Shown one piece after another: positions 7,519-14,420 of a stretch of 53,428 bases of DNA. How positions within the stretch are numbered: position 1 is the stretch's first letter; every line of letters starts with the position of its first letter. The position numbers and the translations under genes were made by a program. Location of the stretch: assembly GCA_902577875.1 (NCBI GenBank), contig CACHAX010000007.1:1-53428 (forward strand), in the 5' to 3' direction. The notes below the pieces were generated by a model. The model worked only from the letters and a program-made list of their open reading frames with translations, searched no databases and was not told the origin of the DNA. The DNA comes from an uncultured Pelagibacteraceae bacterium. GTDB taxonomy: Bacteria; Pseudomonadota; Alphaproteobacteria; Pelagibacterales; Pelagibacteraceae.

Positions 7519-8661
7519 ATGGATGGTCCTTTAAAAAATTTATTAGTTGTTGATCTTACTAGGGTTTTAGTAGGTCCATACTGTACAATGATTTTATCTG
7601 ATCTCGGTGCACGTGTAATTAAAGTAGAAGCACCAGAAATTGGTGACGATTCAAGAAAGTTTGGGCCTTTTGTAAAAGACTATTCAGCATATTTTATGTC
7701 ATTGAATAGAGGAAAAGAAAGTATTGCTCTTAATCTAAAAAATGAAGATGATAAAAAAATCTTTGATAAAATTTTAGCAAAGGCAGATATTTTAGTAGAA
7801 AATTTTAAACCAGGTACTTTAGAAAAATGGGGATATGGTTGGAAAGATGTAAGCAAAAAATATCCAAAATTAATATATGCATCTGCATCTGGTTTCGGTC
7901 AAACCGGACCTTTAAAAGAATTACCCGCTTATGACATGGTTGTTCAGGGAATGGGTGGACTGATGAGTGTTACAGGTCATCCAAATAGTGAACCAACAAG
8001 AGTTGGAACATCAATTGGCGATATTACAGCGGGACTTTTTACTGCAATTGGAATTAATGCAGCTTTGTATGATAGACAAAAAACAGGCAAGGGAATGTTT
8101 ATAGATGTTTCAATGTTAGACTGCCAAATTGCGATTTTAGAAAATGCAATTGCAAGATATTTATCTAAAAATGAAATTCCTAAACCGATGGGATCTAGAC
8201 ATCCTTCAATCGCTCCGTTTGAGGCATTTAAAACAAAAGATAGTTATATAATTATTGCTGCAGGTAACGATAAATTATATGAAAAACTTTGTGAAGTATT
8301 AGGAATACCTGAAATGGTCAGTGATAAAAGATTTAATACCAATTCACTAAGATGTGAAAATATGAATGAACTAAAATCAATTTTTGAGGATAAACTTTCT
8401 TCAAAAAATACTTCTGAATGGATAAGTGAAATGGAAAAATTAAAGATACCTTGTGGACCGATATTTAATATTAAAGAAGCAGTAGAAAATCCTCAAGTCG
8501 AAGCAAGAAACATGATTGTTAAAGCCTATCATAAAGTGGTTGGTGATTTTAGATTAGCAGGTAATCCAATAAAAATGTCTTCATACGAAGATAAAAGTAC
8601 TAGAGGGGACATTCCTGATCTTGATGAACACAGGAAACAGATATTAAAAGAGTTTTCTTAA
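7519..8661 (+). CDS. Class III (CaiB/BaiF family) acyl-CoA transferase
   Basis: Transfers CoA between organic acids, 380 aa, the usual length for this interlocked-dimer family. The N-terminal CoA-binding motif reads VVDLTRVLVGPYCTMILSDLGA, followed by RGKESIALNLK and VENFKPG. The catalytic Asp is D168 in TSIGDITAGLF, equivalent to Asp169 of formyl-CoA transferase. The gene diverges from the TRAP operon through overlapping promoters and ends back to back with rpoZ without any gap. With the TRAP importer and malonyl-CoA decarboxylase opposite, it is a candidate to activate the imported acid to its CoA ester. Donor and acceptor cannot be read from sequence, and formyl/oxalyl, succinyl/mesaconyl or other pairs remain possible. 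Confidence 0.92.
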   Translation: MDGPLKNLLVVDLTRVLVGPYCTMILSDLGARVIKVEAPEIGDDSRKFGPFVKDYSAYFMSLNRGKESIALNLKNEDDKKIFDKILAKADILVENFKPGTLEKWGYGWKDVSKKYPKLIYASASGFGQTGPLKELPAYDMVVQGMGGLMSVTGHPNSEPTRVGTSIGDITAGLFTAIGINAALYDRQKTGKGMFIDVSMLDCQIAILENAIARYLSKNEIPKPMGSRHPSIAPFEAFKTKDSYIIIAAGNDKLYEKLCEVLGIPEMVSDKRFNTNSLRCENMNELKSIFEDKLSSKNTSEWISEMEKLKIPCGPIFNIKEAVENPQVEARNMIVKAYHKVVGDFRLAGNPIKMSSYEDKSTRGDIPDLDEHRKQILKEFS

Positions 8662-9189
8662 TTAAGAATTATTTTCTTCGTCGCTTGCGTTATCTGAAAC
8701 TTGTTCTTCTGCATCTGAAACTTGATCTAGTGAAACGTCATCATTCTCTTCAGCATCACTTGGAGCTTCTACATTAACATCAGTTTGAGCTGATGGTGAT
8801 AGTTCAGCAAGATCTTCTTTTGAAACTTGAATTTTTTCAGGGATTTTTCTAGCTCTTTTAGAAGGAAGAATTGGTACACCACTTTTTGATATTTCACCTT
8901 TGTACAAATTCTCGAAATCATCACCAATATCTTCATCTTCTTCAGCAGTATCATCAATTTGTTCTACATGTTTTCTTAGTTTGTAAACTGCAGCTTCAGT
9001 TAAATCTGGAACTTTAATTGTCTCTTCAGCTATTTCTCTTAAAGCAATAACTGTGTGCTTGTCGTTATCTCTATCTAATGTAGGTTCAATTCCTGAATTA
9101 AGTTGAGTAGCTCTTTCTTTAGCAACCAAAACTAATTCATAAGGGCTATCTACTTTGTCTATACAGTCTTCTACGGTAACTCTTGCCAT
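8662..9189 (-). CDS. rpoZ: RNA polymerase omega subunit with long acidic C-terminal extension
   Basis: Omega stabilises the beta' subunit during RNA polymerase assembly. Residues 1-75 carry the family pattern: [28 protein letters not shown] and [15 protein letters not shown]. At 175 aa the protein is longer than typical omega subunits (about 70-130 aa). From about residue 85 it runs into a low-complexity tail rich in Asp, Glu and Ser; the last 40 residues are mostly acidic or polar ([18 protein letters not shown] and on). A basic patch ([12 protein letters not shown]) divides core and tail. The gene stands alone between a convergent CoA-transferase and an MFS gene, with 42 bases upstream. Confidence 0.92.
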   Translation of the reverse strand: MARVTVEDCIDKVDSPYELVLVAKERATQLNSGIEPTLDRDNDKHTVIALREIAEETIKVPDLTEAAVYKLRKHVEQIDDTAEEDEDIGDDFENLYKGEISKSGVPILPSKRARKIPEKIQVSKEDLAELSPSAQTDVNVEAPSDAEENDDVSLDQVSDAEEQVSDNASDEENNS

Positions 9190-9231
9190 GGGCGATTAAA
9201 TATACTCCAAGATCAACAAAATCAAGTATTT

Positions 9232-10440
9232 TTACACTAAAATTGGATTTAATTTTTTTCTAACTAAAAAAAGAAGGATAAAAGAAATAAGTATATAAAG
9301 TGCGGATATTATAGCTATTTTCTCAATTGAAAATCCAATATCAATTAAAATTCCAAAAAGAGCTGTTCCAAAAGCTGTTGAAAAAACCATAAGAGCAGTG
9401 GTCAAAGCTTTAATAGATCCAATATGTTTTACTCCATAAACTTCAGCCCAAGTAGAAGAACCCAAAACGTTTGCTAAACCGTTTGATATTCCGATTAAAC
9501 CTAAAAATATAAATGCAGTAAATTGCGCATCAAAATAAATAATTACAAAAGTCGATAGAAATAAAGGAATATTCATAAAAATTAAAAGTTTTCGACTTGT
9601 GAATTTATCAATCAAAAAACCAGATATTAAAAGCGTAATTACTGAAAATACTGAATAAGACATAAAAGACTGAGCAATTACAAATGGTCCCCAGTTTTTT
9701 GACTCAGTAATAAATGATTGGTAAACAAATACACCAGTTGCAATCCAGGGCATGGCCAGCATATTCATGCTTACTATATAAAATTTATAATCTTTTATTA
9801 CTTCAATTCTTTTCCATTGCTTAATATTTTCCTCTTTAAATCCTTCACCTTCAGTGCTTTCTCTTGTATCAAGTTTAACAGTTCGAACTAAAAAGAATGA
9901 TGCTATCGGTAAAAATATTAAAATTAATATTGCAATAACAGTCCAAATATTTTGCCAGGTTGTTAATGACAACAAAAATACCATTAAAACAGGTAAAATA
10001 AATTCAGCACTAGATAAACCAAACCAGCAAATACTTAATGCTCTACCCCTAGATTTTGTAAAATATCTTGAAACTGTTGTTGTTGCAGTATGAGACATCA
10101 TTCCTTGACCTGAAAATCTCATTAAAAAAATTGCAATGAATAAAAAAACTATAGATGAAATTTTTGAAAAGAAAAAACAAGAAAACGATAAAAGTAATGT
10201 TACATAGATTGCAAATCGGAAAATATTTATATCATCAATTTTTTTTCCAACCCATATAAGTAGTAAACTACTGCACAATGTTGCTGATGCATATATTGAG
10301 CCAAATTGTCCATGAGTAATTGATAGTGACTCTCTTATACTTGTATTGAATATTCCAAGAAAAAAACTCTGTCCAAAACTTGAAAAAAATGTAAATATAA
10401 AACCAAATACAATTACTTTTAAACTTAAATTTTTAAACAT
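9232..10440 (-). CDS. Major facilitator superfamily transporter
   Basis: Inner-membrane secondary transporter, 402 aa, with about 12 hydrophobic segments and a central polar loop (about residues 188-210). The loop between helices 2 and 3 reads GKKIDDINIFR, and the matching loop of the second half is SGFLIDKFTSRKL. MRFSGQGMMSHTATTTVSRYF in the middle of the N-domain recalls oxalate/formate antiporter-like and monocarboxylate MFS members. The substrate is unknown. Its start codon is only 8 bases from the start of the divergent dehydrogenase gene, so the two may be regulated together and the carrier may bring in that enzyme's hydroxyacid substrate. Confidence 0.88.
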   Translation of the reverse strand: MFKNLSLKVIVFGFIFTFFSSFGQSFFLGIFNTSIRESLSITHGQFGSIYASATLCSSLLLIWVGKKIDDINIFRFAIYVTLLLSFSCFFFSKISSIVFLFIAIFLMRFSGQGMMSHTATTTVSRYFTKSRGRALSICWFGLSSAEFILPVLMVFLLSLTTWQNIWTVIAILILIFLPIASFFLVRTVKLDTRESTEGEGFKEENIKQWKRIEVIKDYKFYIVSMNMLAMPWIATGVFVYQSFITESKNWGPFVIAQSFMSYSVFSVITLLISGFLIDKFTSRKLLIFMNIPLFLSTFVIIYFDAQFTAFIFLGLIGISNGLANVLGSSTWAEVYGVKHIGSIKALTTALMVFSTAFGTALFGILIDIGFSIEKIAIISALYILISFILLFLVRKKLNPILV

Positions 10441-10448
10441 AAAAAAAT

Positions 10449-11324
10449 ATGACTTCTAAAGTTGCTTTCATAGGTCTTGGTGTAATGGGTTATCCAATGG
10501 CAGGATATATATCAAAAGCGGGACATAATGTAACTGTTTTTAACAGAACTAAATCAAAAGCAGAAAAGTGGATTGGTGAATACAAAGGTAATATGGCTGA
10601 TACACCATCTAAAGCTGCTGAAGATGCTGATTTTATTTTTACGTGTGTTGGGAATGATGATGATTTGAGACAAGTCTCTTTAGGTGATAATGGATTATTT
10701 CATAATGCCAAAAAAGGATGTGTATATATAGATAATTCAACAGTATCAGCTGAAATTTCTAGAGAACTTTATAAAGCTGCAAAAGATAAAGGATTTGGTT
10801 TTTTAGATGCTCCTATATCAGGAGGACAATCAGGCGCTGAAGGTGGGATATTAACTGTCATGGTTGGTGGCGATGAAAATGATTTTAAAAAAGCAGAGCC
10901 AATAATTGATTGTTATAGTAAAAAAGTAACTTTGATCGGACCATCAGGCAGTGGACAACTAACTAAGATGGTTAATCAAATGTGTATAGGAGGTTTGGTT
11001 CAAGGTTTATCGGAAGCTGTAAATTTTGGAATTAACGCAGGTTTAGATATGGATAAAGTTATGGAAACTATTTCTAAAGGTGCAGCTCAATCTTGGCAAA
11101 TGGAAAATAGATATAAAACTATGGTAGCAGATAAATTTGATTATGGTTTTGCTGTAGATTGGATGAGAAAAGATTTAAAAATTTGTATTGAAGAAGCAAA
11201 AAGAAATGGTTCACCTGTACCAGTAACTGAAATTGTTGATGGTTATTATGCAGAAGTTCAAAAAATGGGTGGAAACCGTTGGGATAGCTCAAGTTTAATA
11301 GCTAGATTAAAAAAGAAAAAGTAA
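10449..11324 (+). CDS. NAD(P)-dependent beta-hydroxyacid dehydrogenase (3-hydroxyisobutyrate dehydrogenase/GarR family)
   Basis: Oxidises or reduces a beta-hydroxyacid such as 3-hydroxyisobutyrate or tartronate semialdehyde. It is 291 aa with the expected two domains: an N-terminal Rossmann fold (VAFIGLGVMGYPMAGYI, then VFNRTKSKAEKW) and a helical C-domain. The substrate-binding signature DAPISGGQSGAEGG lies near residue 120, and the catalytic Lys is in GSGQLTKMVNQMC near residue 170. The NRT after the second strand suggests an NADP preference, a weak indication. It starts 8 bases from the divergent MFS gene and is followed after 2 bases by the PNPOx-like gene. Confidence 0.92.
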   Translation: MTSKVAFIGLGVMGYPMAGYISKAGHNVTVFNRTKSKAEKWIGEYKGNMADTPSKAAEDADFIFTCVGNDDDLRQVSLGDNGLFHNAKKGCVYIDNSTVSAEISRELYKAAKDKGFGFLDAPISGGQSGAEGGILTVMVGGDENDFKKAEPIIDCYSKKVTLIGPSGSGQLTKMVNQMCIGGLVQGLSEAVNFGINAGLDMDKVMETISKGAAQSWQMENRYKTMVADKFDYGFAVDWMRKDLKICIEEAKRNGSPVPVTEIVDGYYAEVQKMGGNRWDSSSLIARLKKKK

Positions 11325-11326
11325 CT

Positions 11327-11932
11327 GTGTCTACCACTGTTCCCTACTACGAGGATTTTTCAGAAATTAAAAAAAAAATTTGGTTAATGCTAACTGATGC
11401 GGTTACTAATAGATCATCTCCTTTTAGAATACCTGTTTTTTCGTGTGGAAGTGAGAACGATATCGAAAGTAGAATTGTTGTTCTTAGAAAATCAGATGAA
11501 CAAAATAATTTAGTACAATTCCACAGTGATATTAGATCTGATAAAATTAAAATCTTAGAAAAAAATCCTAATTCATCTTTGTTATTTTATGATAAAGATG
11601 AAAAAATTCAGGTTAGATTAAAAGTTGAAGCAATTATTAATCACAATAATTATATAACAAAACAATCTTGGGAAAAAACTCAACATATAAGTCGTAAATG
11701 TTATTTAGTAGATAATGGACCAGGTACAGAGACTGATATTCCAACATCTGGTTTAAAACCTGAATTAGATAATTTTGATTACACAAAAGAACAAAGTGAA
11801 GAAGGATATAAAAACTTTACTGTTATACAGTGTAAAATTAAATCTATGGAATGGCTATATTTAGCTGCAAAAGGTCATAGAAGAGCTAGATTTGATATTA
11901 ATAGTAGTAAAGATACTTGGTTGGTACCGTAA
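11327..11932 (+). CDS. Pyridoxamine 5'-phosphate oxidase-like flavoprotein
   Basis: FMN-binding split-barrel protein, 201 aa, starting at a GTG two bases after the upstream stop. The barrel core is seen in ESRIVVLRKSDEQNNLVQFH, SDKIKILEKNPNSSLLFYD and IQVRLKVEA, as in the PNPOx-like family whose members include true pyridoxamine phosphate oxidases and many heme- or flavin-binding proteins. The C-terminus (MEWLYLAAKGHRRARFD) is the dimerisation end common in these proteins. It is not a standard PdxH, so a role in vitamin B6 metabolism should not be assumed. Its stop overlaps the start of the next gene (TAATG). Confidence 0.82.
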   Translation: MSTTVPYYEDFSEIKKKIWLMLTDAVTNRSSPFRIPVFSCGSENDIESRIVVLRKSDEQNNLVQFHSDIRSDKIKILEKNPNSSLLFYDKDEKIQVRLKVEAIINHNNYITKQSWEKTQHISRKCYLVDNGPGTETDIPTSGLKPELDNFDYTKEQSEEGYKNFTVIQCKIKSMEWLYLAAKGHRRARFDINSSKDTWLVP

Positions 11933-12330
11933 TGAAAAAATATGAAGCTATGGTTTTGTCATGTATGGATCCAAGGTTTCAGCTAAAAGTTTTTAATTAT
12001 TTAAAAAAAAAGAAATTAACTGGAAAATATAGCTCATTTACTATTGCTGGAGCAGCCGTTGGTGTAACTTCTAAAAAATTTAAAAAATGGCAATCAACCT
12101 TTTTGGATAATTTATCAACTTCAATAAAGTTACATAATATAAGTAAATTAATAGTAATTAATCACGAAGATTGTGGTGCAGCTAAAATAGTAAATGGAAA
12201 AAAAGAATTTAGTTCGCTTGTAGAAAATAAAATTCATAAAGACTCATTTCAAAAAATTAAAGCAATTTTAAACAAAAGATTTCCTAAATTAAAACTATCT
12301 TTTAAAATATTAAAACTAAGTGATAAATAA
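11932..12330 (+). CDS. Short beta-carbonic-anhydrase-like zinc protein
   Basis: A 132 aa protein keeping the complete beta-carbonic anhydrase metal site: Cys11 and the Asp13-Arg15 dyad in LSCMDPRF, then His78 and Cys81 in INHEDCGAAK. It is much shorter than canonical beta-CAs (about 190-230 aa): the N-terminal arm and much of the C-terminal region are absent. I chose the ATG at 11932, which overlaps the previous stop (TAATG), over one five codons upstream inside the preceding gene. It could hydrate CO2 or be one of the small CA-like proteins with another activity. It ends 15 bases before a convergent gene. Confidence 0.82.
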   Translation: MKKYEAMVLSCMDPRFQLKVFNYLKKKKLTGKYSSFTIAGAAVGVTSKKFKKWQSTFLDNLSTSIKLHNISKLIVINHEDCGAAKIVNGKKEFSSLVENKIHKDSFQKIKAILNKRFPKLKLSFKILKLSDK

Positions 12331-12345
12331 TAAATTTTTACAAGA

Positions 12346-13212
12346 TTATTCTTTCCATTTTTTAAACCAATCTTCTTTGGCATACTCAGTTAATTTATAA
12401 GTACACCATTCATTTTTTCGTCCTTTATGCAATTTTTTATGAGTATATCTTTCTGGAATTTGATAATTTCCAGGAGGATTGCCTCTTTTCTTTTGACCTA
12501 AAGCACATGCAATTTGAAGTGGATCAAATGGATTATCTGAGGTTGGAGTTAAATAAACAGAGTCTTTTAAATCTGGACAAGTTGGATCATTATGATCGTA
12601 AACTCCTTTTCCAAATTTTTTTGAAAGATTTTGACTAAGAATACCAGTACTTAAATGTGCTCCATTTTTAACTCCTTTAGTACAAGGCATAGCAAAACCA
12701 TTGCCATGAAGTAATTCATGAATTGAAATTTTAGTAATTTGACCTGATGCTCTTTTTATAAACAAGTATCCATGATGAGGCCCCATTTGACCTCCATCTC
12801 CGCTTGCCGCATCTGTAAATGAGAAATATAATTTTTTTGGATTATTAAATCCTTGTTTTTGCAAGTAATAATCTGGATAATTAACATTCCATCCACCTTT
12901 TCTAGCTTTACGATCCATTCTTACAAATGAGATATCTAGTTTGCCATCTTGTCGATAATCAAATTTTAATCTTTGATTATTGCCAGTCATTTTAAAAAAT
13001 AAATCATCTATTTTTTTGACTTCTTTTTCTATCCAGCCATTTATGTCTCTTTCATTATCTTTTGTTTTTTTTGCAAGAAAATAAATAAAATGAATTTGAT
13101 AATCATCATTTACATCTGGTTGATCTTCAAAGAATCTTCCTGGTTTTTCATCTGATGCTAATAATGACGAACTAAATAATGTGATTAATAATACTAAGAA
13201 TATTTTCCTCAT
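12346..13212 (-). CDS. Secreted zincin-like protein with HELLH motif
   Basis: I do not recognise a named family. The 288 aa product begins with a clear signal peptide (MRKIFLVLLITLFSSSLLA, cleavage before SDEKPG), so it is exported. It holds an HExxH zinc-binding motif (HELLH, residues 165-169) inside ISIHELLHGNGFAMP, preceded by a Gly/Asp-rich stretch (FTDAASGDGGQMGPHHGYLF). That arrangement resembles a metallopeptidase active site; a third ligand cannot be fixed by eye. Several Cys (PCTKG, DPTCPDL, IACALG, EWCTY) could form disulfides. It lies downstream on the same strand of a beta-barrel candidate and near a second HExxH protein. Confidence 0.72.
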   Translation of the reverse strand: MRKIFLVLLITLFSSSLLASDEKPGRFFEDQPDVNDDYQIHFIYFLAKKTKDNERDINGWIEKEVKKIDDLFFKMTGNNQRLKFDYRQDGKLDISFVRMDRKARKGGWNVNYPDYYLQKQGFNNPKKLYFSFTDAASGDGGQMGPHHGYLFIKRASGQITKISIHELLHGNGFAMPCTKGVKNGAHLSTGILSQNLSKKFGKGVYDHNDPTCPDLKDSVYLTPTSDNPFDPLQIACALGQKKRGNPPGNYQIPERYTHKKLHKGRKNEWCTYKLTEYAKEDWFKKWKE

Positions 13213-13367
13213 AATTCTATTAATTATATTAAGCCCTTAAAAATTATCTAGTTTAATTATTTCTTATTTATAAATATAAAGTAGGTTAATAAAATTGTAT
13301 TAAGAATACAATAAAATATAATTAAAATTTGAGAAAAGTCTGCTTAAACACATTAATTTAAAAATAT
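13213..13367. other. Longest intergenic gap; one short inverted repeat
   Basis: About 155 A+T-rich bases between two minus-strand genes. No open frame of credible length was found. The only structure seen is ATTGTATT-AAG-AATACAAT at 13294-13312 (8-bp arms), without a T-run on the minus strand. It may be an operator or a weak terminator, and presumably the gap includes the promoter for the HELLH protein. Confidence 0.4.
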
Positions 13368-14096
13368 TCAAAAAGGTATTCTATAATCAATTCTATATTG
13401 AATAATATTAAAGTCAGCTTCATACCCTTCAGTCATGCTTCTATTATGATCGTTATCACAACCTAAAATTAAATTTTCAATTGAGAAACCATATCCTTTA
13501 AATAATCCAGAGTTAACAAAAAAACCTAAGTTCGGTGTAACACCAAAGCATTTAACAAAAGTTTCAGCACCCCCTACTCCATATGTTCCTGAAGATTGAG
13601 CATAGTTTGTATCGGATTGTAAACCTAAAAAAGTAGATGCATTTATTCCTATGTAAGGTGTAAAATGACTTATTTTATCAAATCTATAACTTGGCCCTAT
13701 CTCCAAGGCTATACCTCTAAAATTTATGTCTGGAAAATCAGAGACTGAACCGCCATCAAAAGTAATACTTGTATCCACTGTATAATGACGAGCAAAAGAA
13801 ATACCTGAATTTAAATATAAATTATCATTTAAGTATTTATTAAAATCAATGCTGAAGGAGTAGATTGTATTTAAACTATCATCATTTAAAACTAGTCCTT
13901 TTACGTTAGTGCCTGGATTGCCCACCACAGGAGTGTGCATTCCACTAACATTTTCCATAAAACCATTACCACCAGCAATACCTATAGAAATTTCATTTTT
14001 TCCTTCAGCAAAGACAAAGTAATGGTTGATGAAAAATATTAAAATAATTTTAAAAAATATTTTATTTAATTTATTTATTTTTATGCAACTAATCAT
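13368..14096 (-). CDS. Putative outer-membrane beta-barrel protein
   Basis: An exported 242 aa protein not assigned to a named family. A signal peptide with a long basic N-region (KINKLNKIFFK, then hydrophobic ILIFFINHYFVFA) is followed by alternating amphipathic strands: NEISIGIAGG, TIYSFSIDFNKYL, LYLNSGISFA, FRGIALEIGPSYRF, FTPYIGINAS and a final strand, IIQYRIDYRIPF. The last residue is Phe, as in substrates of the BAM complex. The pattern fits a small eight-strand barrel of the OmpW/opacity type. Two Cys near the C-terminus (FVKCFG, ILGCDND) could pair. It sits 14 bases downstream of a DUF1330 gene. Confidence 0.7.
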   Translation of the reverse strand: MISCIKINKLNKIFFKIILIFFINHYFVFAEGKNEISIGIAGGNGFMENVSGMHTPVVGNPGTNVKGLVLNDDSLNTIYSFSIDFNKYLNDNLYLNSGISFARHYTVDTSITFDGGSVSDFPDINFRGIALEIGPSYRFDKISHFTPYIGINASTFLGLQSDTNYAQSSGTYGVGGAETFVKCFGVTPNLGFFVNSGLFKGYGFSIENLILGCDNDHNRSMTEGYEADFNIIQYRIDYRIPF

Positions 14097-14110
14097 TTAT
14101 AATTAAATAT

Positions 14111-14401
14111 TCAGAGTCCCTTAATTATTATATTTGTTCCTTCAGAATTATCGAGTCTAATCTGTTTGATAGGTTTGTATTCTTCTGAATTATACCATTC
14201 CAAAGCTCTCTCATAACTTGGAAATTTTAAAATGATTATTCTTGGAAATTTAGTTTCACCATCAAATATTTGATATTCACCGTTTCTTACTAGAAACTCT
14301 CCATCAAATTTTTTTACAATTGGATTAACTTTTTCAATGTACTCTTTGTAATTCTCAGGATTAGTTATTTTTAATTGAGCTATCACATAACCTGAGGGCA
14401 T
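14111..14401 (-). CDS. DUF1330 family protein
   Basis: A 96 aa dimeric alpha/beta-barrel (ferredoxin-like) protein of the DUF1330 family, function unknown. The family pattern is complete: GYVIAQLKITNPENYKEYIE, a central FLVRNGEYQIFDGE, then RIIILKFPSYERALEWYNSEEY and a C-terminal strand. It lies 19 bases downstream of the MORN-repeat protein and upstream of the beta-barrel gene, all on the minus strand. There is no signal peptide, so it is cytoplasmic, unlike its neighbours. A good SD (GGAG) precedes the ATG. Confidence 0.88.
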   Translation of the reverse strand: MPSGYVIAQLKITNPENYKEYIEKVNPIVKKFDGEFLVRNGEYQIFDGETKFPRIIILKFPSYERALEWYNSEEYKPIKQIRLDNSEGTNIIIKGL

Positions 14402-14420
14402 TTATTCTCCTTTAATCTTT

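Noticed and set aside
8769-8957. 62-codon same-strand frame inside rpoZ
   Set aside because: Overlaps rpoZ in another frame; Leu/Lys-rich low-complexity product arises from the acidic repeat-like codons of rpoZ.
13294-13312. Intrinsic terminator after the beta-barrel gene
   Set aside because: The 8-bp stem is A+T-rich and has no T-run on the minus strand; kept only as a note on the gap.
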